Assembly (NCBI GenBank): GCA_002292165.1
Contig: DBBK01000069.1
Span: forward strand, 1,713-8,227
From: Brevundimonas sp. UBA986
GTDB taxonomy: Bacteria; Pseudomonadota; Alphaproteobacteria; Caulobacterales; Caulobacteraceae
Reading direction: 5' to 3'
Length of the DNA: 6,515 nucleotides
Position numbers and translations under genes: made by a program. Under the pieces are notes generated by a model. That model worked only from the letters and a program-made list of their open reading frames with translations. It had not been told where the DNA came from and searched no databases. Shown here piece after piece: positions 1 through 6,479 of this stretch; position 1 is the stretch's first letter; each line of letters begins with the position of its first letter.

Positions 1-1
1 C

Positions 2-922
2 GGCCCGTCTTTCGCGGCGGGGACGTTCCGCTACCGAAGTTTCCTCATCGCCCGCCTGGCGCGGCTCTATCCGCTCCACCTCGCCGTCCTTCTTGGCGTG
101 TTGATTATGGTGCTGGGCGCCCTCGTGTCCGGCGTTCGGTACGACGCCTCGACCTTCACCCTCAGGGGCTTCCTGGAGACCTTGTTTCTGGTCCAGGCCT
201 GGTTCCCCAGCACGGTGGGATATAATTGGAGCGGCCCGGCCTGGTCCCTTTCAGCAGAGTGGTTCGCCTATCTGCTTTTTCCCGCCTTCGCGATCGTCGC
301 CCTGAAGTTCGCGCGGCGACCGTGGGCCCTGCTGATCGTCAGCGTGGTCACATATGTCCTGATCGACGCCGTCTATCGGTCAGTCTTCGGCAAGGTCCTG
401 CCCCGCGCCGAGGATGATATGGGCATCCTGCGGATCATCCCCGCCTTTCTGACCGGTATGGCGCTCTACGGACTGGGGCGAGGCCTGACATGGTCCCGCA
501 CCCTGTCCGTCTGCGTCGCGGTAGGAACGACGATCTTGCTTGTGGCCGCCATGCAGATGTCGCTTGATGACCGGATCATCGTGGCCCTGACCGCGCCTGT
601 GGTGTTCAGCTGGTCCATGCTCGGCAAGAGCCGATGCGAGGGGGTCCTCGGATCACGCCCACTGGTCTTCGCGGGCGAGGTCTCCTTCGCTCTCTATCTC
701 GTTCACATGCCAGTCATTGTAGCGTGGAAAGGCGTTGTCGCGGAAATGCGCGGCATCGACAGCGCGTTCAGGGTCGCCCCCCTGGAATTGATCGGGCTGT
801 TCCTAGCGACAAGCGCACTGGCCGTCGCCCTTCATCTTCTGATCGAAAAGCCGGGACGTCGCTGGATTCGCGCGCGCAGCGCACACTGGACGTCGGGTGT
901 ACGGCTGGAGGTGAGTGACTGA
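2..922 (+). CDS. Membrane acyltransferase, acyltransferase-3 family (5'-truncated)
   Basis: The frame is open from the left edge to TGA at 920-922, giving 306 residues of a protein whose N-terminus lies outside the window. An ATG at 98 is internal: the codons before it encode ARLARLYPLHL, the usual arginine-rich loop plus start of a membrane helix in this family. Further family marks are WSLSAEWFAYLLFP (about residues 80-93) and GEVSFALYLVHMP near the C-terminus. I count roughly eight or nine hydrophobic segments. Family members transfer acyl groups (often O-acetyl) to sugars, lipopolysaccharide, exopolysaccharide or other envelope molecules at the inner membrane; the substrate here cannot be told. 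The catalytic histidine expected in the first helix would be upstream of the window. The neighbour downstream is unrelated in function, so context does not help. The family call is secure, the substrate unknown. Confidence 0.88.
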   Translation, partial: GPSFAAGTFRYRSFLIARLARLYPLHLAVLLGVLIMVLGALVSGVRYDASTFTLRGFLETLFLVQAWFPSTVGYNWSGPAWSLSAEWFAYLLFPAFAIVALKFARRPWALLIVSVVTYVLIDAVYRSVFGKVLPRAEDDMGILRIIPAFLTGMALYGLGRGLTWSRTLSVCVAVGTTILLVAAMQMSLDDRIIVALTAPVVFSWSMLGKSRCEGVLGSRPLVFAGEVSFALYLVHMPVIVAWKGVVAEMRGIDSAFRVAPLELIGLFLATSALAVALHLLIEKPGRRWIRARSAHWTSGVRLEVSD

Positions 923-968
923 CACCCAGCGGATCGGGGATCGGGACTCAGCGTCGCACCGCTGGTGT
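923..968. repeat. Short inverted repeat just after the acyltransferase gene
   Basis: CCAGCGG at 926-932 is matched by CCGCTGG at 959-965, with 26 bases between. With one bulged C the pairing extends to CAC/GTG on the outside. The left arm starts four bases after the acyltransferase stop codon. It could fold in the transcript and act as a weak or factor-assisted terminator, but no run of T follows it. In GC-rich DNA a seven-base pairing may also arise by chance. Confidence 0.25.
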
Positions 969-1036
969 TCCAGTCGCCAAGCCAGGCGGGCTCGTTCATG
1001 GTCGATGCGCTCCCACGACAGCCTTTGGACGTCACC

Positions 1037-1501
1037 ATGTTGATGATGCGAACCTCGCGACGCTCCCTGATACTGGGACTGCCAGTGGCCGCTCTGGCCG
1101 GAACCCGCGCGCACGCCGCGCCTTCAAAACGGCTGACTGCCTACAAGACTCCCTGGTGCGGCTGCTGCGGCGGGTGGATCGCTCATATGCGCCGGGCCGG
1201 ATGGACGGTCGAGGTCGTCGAGCTTGAAGACCTGGCGCCCATCCGAGCGCGTCACGGCATTCCTGATCGACTGGCGTCCTGCCACACCGCCGTGGCGGGC
1301 GTCTACGCGATCGAAGGCCACGTCCCGTCGAGCGATGTCGACCGCCTCTTGCGTGAACGTCCCGCCGCGCGCGCGCTCAGCGCTCCTGGCATGCCGGCCG
1401 GTTCGCCCGGCATGGAATCCGCCGGGCGGGAGCCCTTTGCGACCACCCTCATCCTCAATGACGGCTCAACGCGCATCTTCGGCCGGCACAACGGCGCCTG
1501 A
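1037..1501 (+). CDS. Exported DUF411 family metal-binding protein
   Basis: A 154-residue protein that matches the DUF411 family along its length. Family signatures are YKTPWCGCCGGW (Cys41, Cys43, Cys44), SCHTA (Cys82-His83), YAIEGHVP (about 90-97), the LLRERP segment, and APGMPAGSPGME with Met119 and Met126. The ATG at 1037 is chosen because it gives a normal signal peptide: TSRRSLIL, a hydrophobic stretch, and AHA as a likely cleavage site after residue 27. GGA at 1027-1029 lies seven bases upstream as a modest ribosome site. In-frame GTG 965 and ATG 998 would add residues before the signal; ATG 1043 and 1046 are also possible. The paired arginines resemble a Tat signal (SRRSLIL), but the usual Phe is absent, so Sec is possible. 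DUF411 proteins are generally thought to bind copper in the periplasm; the role here is inferred from family. No copper-resistance gene is visible beside it. Confidence 0.88.
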   Translation: MLMMRTSRRSLILGLPVAALAGTRAHAAPSKRLTAYKTPWCGCCGGWIAHMRRAGWTVEVVELEDLAPIRARHGIPDRLASCHTAVAGVYAIEGHVPSSDVDRLLRERPAARALSAPGMPAGSPGMESAGREPFATTLILNDGSTRIFGRHNGA

Positions 1502-1529
1502 ATCGGTGATCGCAAGCCGCGACCGGCTC

Positions 1530-2258
1530 TCATCCCTTTTCGCCCCTCGGGGCGAACCGCGCGACGAGATCGTACGCCTCGCCGGGGAAGGTGAGACGGA
1601 CATGAGTGATCGGATCGTCGCCACGCCAGGTTCGTCTCTCCAGAGACAGGCAGGCGACCGAGGGTTCGATCAAGAGGAGTTTGGCCGACGCCCTGGACGT
1701 GTTGATCGCGCTAATCTTGTGCTCGGCCTCGGTCCAGGGAACGAAACCCAGAAGCCAGGTTCCCGGCGGGGTGTGGGTGAAATCGACCGCCTCGGCGGCC
1801 GGCACGGCATTCAGACTGATCAACCGTTCCTCTATCGCAAACGGACGCCCGCTCGCCCGATGGAGACACTGAAGGGTGAGGATTCGGCCTGACACGGCGA
1901 GCTCCAGGCTCTTGTTGTCTCGACGGCTCGCCGTCCGGATCTTGCGTGACAGAAGTTCGTATCCGTACGGCTCGCCCCGGCTCGTGATCTCAGCCTGAAT
2001 GTCGGGAATATCCAGCACCGCCGAATGGATGCGGGGACGTGCGACGAACGACCCGGCCCGCCGTCGGCGGACGATCAGGCCGTTGTCGGCCAGAGGCGTC
2101 AGCGCCTTGTTCACCGTCATCCTGGAGCAGCCGTACTGGGCCATCAGTTCGTGCTCGAACGGAATGCGGTGACCGGGAGCCCAGTCTCCGGACAATATCC
2201 GTTCCGCGATTTCGGAACGGATACGCTTGTGCAGGGTGGTGTCCGCGCCGCCGGTCAT
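1530..2258 (-). CDS. hutC: Histidine utilisation repressor HutC (GntR family, UTRA domain)
   Basis: A 242-residue GntR-type regulator. Residues about 8-73 form the winged helix-turn-helix: HKRIRSEIAERILSGDW, then FEHELMAQYGCSRMTVNKAL as the recognition part, and a basic wing RRRRAGSFVA. Residues about 90-235 match the UTRA effector domain, including GRPFAIEERLISL and the closing THVRLTFPGEAYDLVARF. HutC proteins repress hut genes and let go of DNA when urocanate binds; that is family knowledge. The start ATG (2258-2256) overlaps the hutF stop as ATGA, so the two are probably co-translated; GGGGGA at 2267-2262 can serve as ribosome site. The reading frame stays open well upstream of this ATG, but that part is a shadow of hutF. 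Being downstream of hutF, hutC is likely autoregulated through the control region at 3659-3744. The specific HutC assignment rests on both domain match and its hut neighbours. Confidence 0.93.
   Translation of the reverse strand: MTGGADTTLHKRIRSEIAERILSGDWAPGHRIPFEHELMAQYGCSRMTVNKALTPLADNGLIVRRRRAGSFVARPRIHSAVLDIPDIQAEITSRGEPYGYELLSRKIRTASRRDNKSLELAVSGRILTLQCLHRASGRPFAIEERLISLNAVPAAEAVDFTHTPPGTWLLGFVPWTEAEHKISAINTSRASAKLLLIEPSVACLSLERRTWRGDDPITHVRLTFPGEAYDLVARFAPRGEKG
1539..1556. repeat. Perfect hairpin at the convergent gene ends (possible terminator)
   Basis: TTCGCCCC and GGGGCGAA flank a two-base centre, giving a strong GC-rich hairpin. It begins 38 bases after the DUF411 stop and lies inside the last codons of hutC. 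For plus-strand transcription the T run (1537-1540) lies before the stem, not after it. For minus-strand transcription the stem is followed by AAAAGGG. It is therefore not a classical intrinsic terminator in either direction, but its position between two converging genes makes a termination or mRNA-end-protection role plausible. Confidence 0.35.
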
Positions 2259-3658
2259 GCGTCCCCCAGTTCCAGAATCCTCGACAGCACACGCACATAC
2301 CGGCGGGTCGTCTCGACGTGCCCCACATGACGGCCGTTCGTCACGACCTGTGTACCTCGACGCCAGACCGCGTCCACCCGCCGGTCGCGCGAGGCGAAGA
2401 TCCATTGATCCAGGCGGGCCTCTCCGGACGATGGTTTGGCCGCGGCTGTTTCGCCGGATACGGCGATGAGATCGGCGACTTGCCCGACCTTCATTCCGTG
2501 GCGGACGGATTCGCCCGCCGCCTGCGCGCCGCCGGCAAGCGCTGAGCGGAACATCGCGTCGCCCGTCGATCCGCCTGCGGCGCCCGCCATCACGTTGCGG
2601 GAGCGTCTGGCCAGGCGTTGGGAATACTCCAGCATCCGAAATTCCTGTGCAGCGTCGATCAGCACGTTGGAATCCGATCCCACGCCCCAGGCTCCGCCCG
2701 CCGATAGATAGTCCGCCGCGGGAAAGATCCCGTCGCCGAGATTGGCCTCCGTGATCGGGCACAGACCGGCGACCGCGCCGCTGTTGGCCAGTCTTCGGGT
2801 CTCCGATGCGGACATATGGGTGGCGTGGACCAGACACCATCGGCGATCCACTTCGACTGTGTCGAACAGCAGATCGACAGGCCGGGCGCCCGACCAGGCC
2901 AGGCAATCGTCGACTTCACGGACCTGTTCCGCGATGTGGATATGCACCGGGCCGGTGGTCATCCCGCAGACGATACCGAGTTCCTCGCGGGTCACCGCCC
3001 TCAAACTGTGGGGGGCGACACCGAGGATCGCGTCGGGCAGCACCGAGATCGCGCGCGCGCTCTCCTCCATCAGACTGGCGAAGCCATCGAGGTCATTGAT
3101 GAAGCGTCTTTGGGCCTGAGAGGGCGCCGCCCCGCCAAACGCGGAATGGGCATAGAAGACCGGCAGAAGAGTGAGTCCGATACCCGTCTGCATCGCCGCT
3201 GACGCGATCGCCTCAGCCATCTCGCCGACCTTCGCGTACGGGCGGCCGTCGATGTCGTGGTGCAGGTAGTGGAACTCCGCCACCCGCGTGAAGCCGCCTT
3301 CCAGCATTTCGGCGAAGGCCATCGCCGCGATGGCGGTAACCTCGTCGGGCCGCAGGCGGTCCACGAACCGGTACATGGTTTCACGCCAGGTCCAGAAACT
3401 GTCCAGCGACGGCCCCCTCGCCTCGGCAAGACCCGCCATGCCGCGCTGAAAAGCATGGCTGTGCAGGTTGGTCAGTCCGGGAAGTCCGGTCTCATGAATT
3501 TGGTCGCCGGGCTCCGCCGCAACACCAGCCAGGATCGCGCCAATAACGCCATCGTGGATTCCGATACGAACGGATCGCGACCATCCGGCCTCGAGAAGGA
3601 CCTGCTCGAACCAGAGCCAGGTCTCTGGCGATCTTGCGTGCCGGGCGTCGACAGTCAC
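2255..3658 (-). CDS. hutF: Formimidoylglutamate deiminase HutF
   Basis: A 467-residue amidohydrolase-superfamily enzyme that converts N-formimidoyl-L-glutamate and water to N-formyl-L-glutamate and ammonia in the cytoplasm. Visible marks are the metal-binding HSH in LTNLHSHAFQRGMAG (His66, His68), APHSLR (His217, Arg220), HIHIAEQ (His241, Glu244), VHATHM (His278, His281) and GSDSN with the metal ligand Asp329. LCPITEANLGDG near 299-310 is also typical of HutF. The start is GTG at 3658: TGAGGA sits at 3671-3666 with a good gap, and no ATG, GTG or TTG occurs between this codon and the start of the conserved protein. The frame remains open further upstream to 3889, but that stretch overlaps hutI and its product is arginine- and proline-rich shadow sequence. 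The N-terminus is about ten residues longer than I expect for Pseudomonas HutF. HutF presence defines the five-step pathway together with HutG. Confidence 0.94.
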   Translation of the reverse strand: MTVDARHARSPETWLWFEQVLLEAGWSRSVRIGIHDGVIGAILAGVAAEPGDQIHETGLPGLTNLHSHAFQRGMAGLAEARGPSLDSFWTWRETMYRFVDRLRPDEVTAIAAMAFAEMLEGGFTRVAEFHYLHHDIDGRPYAKVGEMAEAIASAAMQTGIGLTLLPVFYAHSAFGGAAPSQAQRRFINDLDGFASLMEESARAISVLPDAILGVAPHSLRAVTREELGIVCGMTTGPVHIHIAEQVREVDDCLAWSGARPVDLLFDTVEVDRRWCLVHATHMSASETRRLANSGAVAGLCPITEANLGDGIFPAADYLSAGGAWGVGSDSNVLIDAAQEFRMLEYSQRLARRSRNVMAGAAGGSTGDAMFRSALAGGAQAAGESVRHGMKVGQVADLIAVSGETAAAKPSSGEARLDQWIFASRDRRVDAVWRRGTQVVTNGRHVGHVETTRRYVRVLSRILELGDA

Positions 3659-3665
3659 TGGACAA

Positions 3666-3671
3666 TCCTCA
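3666..3671 (-). promoter_or_regulatory. Ribosome binding site deciding the hutF GTG start
   Basis: On the minus strand TGAGGA is followed by seven bases (TTGTCCA) and then GTG. This good match to the anti-Shine-Dalgarno sequence, with normal spacing, is the main reason to begin hutF at GTG 3658 and not further upstream in the long open frame. Confidence 0.75.
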
Positions 3672-3680
3672 TAGGGTTGC

Positions 3681-3699
3681 AATATGTCTATACAATATT
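3681..3699. promoter_or_regulatory. Candidate HutC operator in the hutF-hutI control region
   Basis: The core TGTCTATACA (3685-3694) differs by one base from TGTATATACA, the type of palindrome bound by HutC repressors as I recall it from Pseudomonas. On the minus strand it reads ATATTGTATAGACATAT, in which the left half ATATTGTATA is complete and the right half is degenerate. AATAT at 3681-3685 and ATATT at 3695-3699 also form outer inverted arms. The site is an island of A and T in otherwise GC-rich DNA and lies between the divergent hutF and hutI starts, where one bound repressor could block both. TACAAT at 3691-3696 might double as a -10 element toward hutI; no convincing -35 partner is seen. 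Confidence 0.65.
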
Positions 3700-3706
3700 C
3701 AGGCTG

Positions 3707-3719
3707 ATCGCCTAGCGAT
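3707..3719. repeat. Short inverted repeat in the hutI leader
   Basis: ATCGC, a three-base centre CTA, and GCGAT form a perfect 13-base inverted repeat, 25 bases before the hutI ATG and just beyond the operator-like site. It could be a binding site for a second regulator or a small leader hairpin. Its right end overlaps GATTC (3717-3721), which matches GANTC, the CcrM methylation target in Caulobacter relatives. Function is unproven and chance is possible. Confidence 0.3.
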
Positions 3720-3733
3720 TCCTGTGGGGCGGT

Positions 3734-3738
3734 GGAGG
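3734..3738 (+). promoter_or_regulatory. Ribosome binding site of hutI
   Basis: GGAGG followed by six bases (GCGACA plus the ATG at 3745). It fixes the hutI start at 3745; the in-frame upstream codon at 3634 lies inside hutF on the other strand and has no such site. Confidence 0.8.
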
Positions 3739-3744
3739 GCGACA

Positions 3745-4950
3745 ATGGATTGCGATCGCGTCTGGACCAACGCCCGACTGGCGACGCTGACGCCGGACGG
3801 GCCCGGTCTCGGCATCGTGGAACAGGGTGTGGTCGCCGCCCGCGACGGCGGGATCGTCTATGCCGGACCCGCGGCGGACGCTCCGGCATTCCAGGCGGCC
3901 GAGACCCTCGACTGCGACGGCCGTTGGATCACGCCGGGCCTGGTCGATCCCCACACCCATCTGATCCACGGCGGCGACCGCGCCCACGAATTCGAGCTGC
4001 GGCTGGCCGGCGCGACCTATGAGGAGATTGCACGGGCCGGCGGCGGTATCGCATCGACGGTCAAGGCGACTCGGGCTCTGGACGAGGACGGGCTGGTCGC
4101 GACCGCCCTGCCTCGCCTCGACGCCCTGATCGCGGAAGGGACAACGACCGTCGAGGTCAAGTCGGGCTATGGCCTGTCGCTGGAGTATGAGCGCAGGACT
4201 TTGCGGGCTGCGCGCCGCCTGGGCGACATCCGGCCGGTCTCGATCCGTACGACCCTGCTGGCCGCCCATGCCCTGCCGCCCGAGTTCGCCGGCGACGCGG
4301 ACGGCTATATCGATCTGATCTGTCGCGAGATCATCCCGGTGCTGGCCGCCGAGGGCCTGATCGACGCCGTGGACGCCTTTTGTGAAAACATCGGCTTTAC
4401 AGCCGCCCAGACGCGGCGGGTGTTCGAGACGGCCAGAGCTCATGGCCTGCCGGTCAAGCTGCACGCCGAACAACTGTCCAACCAGCACGGGGCGGCGCTG
4501 GCCGCCGACTTCGACGCCCTGTCCTGCGACCATCTGGAATATCTGGACGCGGTCGGGATCGCGGCGATGGCCAAGGGGGGTACGGTCGCGACCCTGTTAC
4601 CAGGCGCCTTCTACTTCGTGCGCGAGACGCGTTTGCCGCCAATCGAGGCGTTGAGGGCGGCGGGCGTGCGGATGGCCCTGGCCACCGATTGCAACCCTGG
4701 CACCTCGCCGCTGACGTCGCTGTTGCTGACGATGAACATGGCCGCGACTCTGTTCCGCATGACCGTCGATGAATGTCTGGCGGGGGTGACGCGCGAGGCG
4801 GCGCGAGCTCTGGGTCAACTCGATCAGGTCGGGACGCTGGAGGCCGGAAAGCGCTGTGATCTCGCGATCTGGGACATCGAGCGGCCCGCTGAACTTGTGT
4901 ATCGCATGGGGTTCAATCCGCTCCATGCCCGCGTGTGGAGAGGTCGATGA
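3745..4950 (+). CDS. hutI: Imidazolonepropionase HutI
   Basis: A 401-residue amidohydrolase, the usual length for HutI, which hydrolyses 4-imidazolone-5-propionate to N-formimidoyl-L-glutamate in the cytoplasm. Metal-binding and catalytic marks are in place: DPHTHLIHGGDR (His70, His72, with Arg79 for substrate carboxylate), KSGYGLSLEYE near 139-149, KLHAEQLS (His240, Glu243), DHLEYL (His263) and ATDCNPGTSPL (Asp315). AGGGIASTV at about 98-106 is typical of the family. The start is ATG 3745, preceded by a strong GGAGG. The stop TGA (4948-4950) overlaps the hutH ATG, so hutI leads a tightly coupled hutI-hutH-hutG unit. It is transcribed away from hutF and lies directly downstream of the operator-like site, so HutC control is expected. 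Nothing is missing or broken. Confidence 0.96.
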   Translation: MDCDRVWTNARLATLTPDGPGLGIVEQGVVAARDGGIVYAGPAADAPAFQAAETLDCDGRWITPGLVDPHTHLIHGGDRAHEFELRLAGATYEEIARAGGGIASTVKATRALDEDGLVATALPRLDALIAEGTTTVEVKSGYGLSLEYERRTLRAARRLGDIRPVSIRTTLLAAHALPPEFAGDADGYIDLICREIIPVLAAEGLIDAVDAFCENIGFTAAQTRRVFETARAHGLPVKLHAEQLSNQHGAALAADFDALSCDHLEYLDAVGIAAMAKGGTVATLLPGAFYFVRETRLPPIEALRAAGVRMALATDCNPGTSPLTSLLLTMNMAATLFRMTVDECLAGVTREAARALGQLDQVGTLEAGKRCDLAIWDIERPAELVYRMGFNPLHARVWRGR

Positions 4951-6479
4951 CCCAGACGATCACCCTGAATCCCGGCGCGGTTTCCCTGTCCGAGTGGCGG
5001 GCTGTCTATCAGGGCGCGCGCGCAGCGCTGCATGCTGACGCCGCCGAGCCGATCTCAGCCAGCGCCGCCTCCGTCGAGCGGATCCTGGCGCGCGGCGAGC
5101 CGGTTTACGGCATCAACACCGGCTTCGGAAAACTGGCCAGCGTCCGCATCGAGGCGGGCGATCTGGAGACACTTCAGCGCAATATCGTCCTGTCCCATGC
5201 GGCGGGCGTGGGCGAGCCTTCGCCGACGCCGGTGGTCCGCCTGATGATGGCGCTCAAGCTGGCCAGCCTGGCGCAGGGCGCGTCGGGCGTTCGGCCTCAG
5301 ACCGTCGCCCTGCTGGAGACGTTGATTGTCAGGAACCTGACGCCGATCATACCCTGCCAGGGTTCGGTCGGCGCCTCGGGCGACCTGGCGCCGCTGGCCC
5401 ACATGGCCGCCGCCATGATCGGTGTCGGCGAGATCGAGGTGGACGGCGTCCGTCGGCCGGCCGCCGAGGCCCTGGCCAAGGCCGGTTTGGCCCCGCTGGT
5501 CCTCGGCCCTAAAGAGGGCCTGGCCCTGCTGAACGGCACCCAGTTCTCGACCGCCAATGCGCTGGCCGCGCTGTTCGGCGCCGAGACCCTGTTCCAGTCG
5601 GCGCTGGTCACCGGCGCCCTGTCCACCGAGGCGGCCAAGGGGTCGGACACCCCGTTCGATCCGCGCATCCATACCTTGCGCCGTCACGCAGGACAGATCG
5701 AGACGGCGGCGGCGTTGCGAGCCCTGATGGACGGCTCGGCTATCCGCGCCTCCCACGCCGTCGATGACGAGCGGGTTCAGGATCCCTACTGCCTGCGCTG
5801 CCAGCCCCAGGTCATGGGCGCCGCGCTCGACGTCCTGCGTCAGGCGGCGACGACCCTGTCGATCGAGGCCAACGGCGTCAGCGACAACCCTCTGATCTTC
5901 CCCGAGACCGACGAGGCCCTGTCGGGCGGCAATTTCCACGCCGAGCCCGTCGCCTTCGCCGCCGACATGATCGCGCTGACGATCTGCGAAATCGGCTCCC
6001 TCTCCGAACGGCGAACCGCCATGCTGGTCGACCCCGCCCTGTCCGGCCTGCCGGCCTTCCTGACTGCCAAACCGGGGCTGAACTCAGGCTTCATGATCCC
6101 CCAGGTGACGGCCGCCGCCCTGGTGTCGGAGAACAAGCAGAAGGCCTATCCGGCCAGCGTGGACTCCATCCCGACCTCGGCCAATCAGGAGGACCATGTC
6201 TCCATGGCCGCCCACGGCGCGCGCAGGCTCCTGGCCATGGTCGATTCGGCCAATGCCGTCGTCGGCATCGAACTTCTGTCGGCGGCGCAGGGGTGCGACT
6301 TCCACCGGCCGCTGCAGTCGAGCGCCTCGCTGGAAGCGGTGCGCGGCCTTCTTCGTGACGTCGTGCCGCACCTGGATGAGGACCGCCATTTCCATCCCGA
6401 TATCGAGGCGGCTCTCGCCCTGGTTCGGTCCGGCGCGATCATCACCGCCGCCAGCGTCGCCCTGCCCGGCGTCTGCTGA
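4947..6479 (+). CDS. hutH: Histidine ammonia-lyase HutH
   Basis: A complete 510-residue histidase that removes ammonia from L-histidine to give trans-urocanate, the first pathway step; family enzymes are homotetramers. The MIO cofactor triad Ala143-Ser144-Gly145 lies in GSVGASGDLAPLAHM. Other active-site positions match the Pseudomonas putida enzyme shifted by one: Tyr54 in VYGINTGFG, Asn196 in LLNGTQFS, Gln278, Tyr281 and Arg284 around DPYCLRCQPQ, Phe330 in GGNFHAEP, and Glu415 in ANQEDHVS. The start ATG 4947 overlaps the hutI stop as ATGA; GGAGAGG at 4937-4943 lies just upstream. An in-frame GTG at 4935 would add four residues and is less likely. The stop overlaps the next start by one base (TGATG). 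Aromatic ammonia-lyases share the fold, but context and residues favour histidine as substrate. Confidence 0.97.
   Translation: MTQTITLNPGAVSLSEWRAVYQGARAALHADAAEPISASAASVERILARGEPVYGINTGFGKLASVRIEAGDLETLQRNIVLSHAAGVGEPSPTPVVRLMMALKLASLAQGASGVRPQTVALLETLIVRNLTPIIPCQGSVGASGDLAPLAHMAAAMIGVGEIEVDGVRRPAAEALAKAGLAPLVLGPKEGLALLNGTQFSTANALAALFGAETLFQSALVTGALSTEAAKGSDTPFDPRIHTLRRHAGQIETAAALRALMDGSAIRASHAVDDERVQDPYCLRCQPQVMGAALDVLRQAATTLSIEANGVSDNPLIFPETDEALSGGNFHAEPVAFAADMIALTICEIGSLSERRTAMLVDPALSGLPAFLTAKPGLNSGFMIPQVTAAALVSENKQKAYPASVDSIPTSANQEDHVSMAAHGARRLLAMVDSANAVVGIELLSAAQGCDFHRPLQSSASLEAVRGLLRDVVPHLDEDRHFHPDIEAALALVRSGAIITAASVALPGVC

Noticed and set aside
931..946. Tandem GGATCGG repeat (931-937 and 938-944)
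   Set aside because: Two copies of a seven-base GC-rich word are easily explained by chance; no third copy or known site.
965..1036. Earlier starts for the DUF411 gene (GTG 965, ATG 998)
   Set aside because: They would place 13 to 24 residues before the signal peptide's basic region, which is unusual; ATG 1037 has a GGA at proper distance.
1224..1892. Plus-strand open frame of 222 residues spanning the DUF411 end and hutC
   Set aside because: It is out of frame with DUF411 and antisense to hutC, both of which have strong family matches; its product shows no motif.
2259..2906. Upstream extension of the hutC frame to 2906
   Set aside because: This part is an alternative frame of hutF; the GntR domain begins normally at the ATG overlapping the hutF stop.
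3668..3695. Minus-strand promoter TTGTAT (3695-3690) and TATGAG (3673-3668) for hutF
   Set aside because: The -10 would overlap the hutF ribosome site, so transcripts would start after it.
3712..4533. Long minus-strand open frame opposite hutI (273 residues)
   Set aside because: It lies fully antisense to a clear hutI, has low-complexity Gly/Arg/Gln-rich product with no recognisable motif, and is expected from third-position GC bias.
5055..5939. Long minus-strand open frame opposite hutH (294 residues)
   Set aside because: Antisense shadow of hutH with Gly/Arg/Gln-rich sequence and no family signature.
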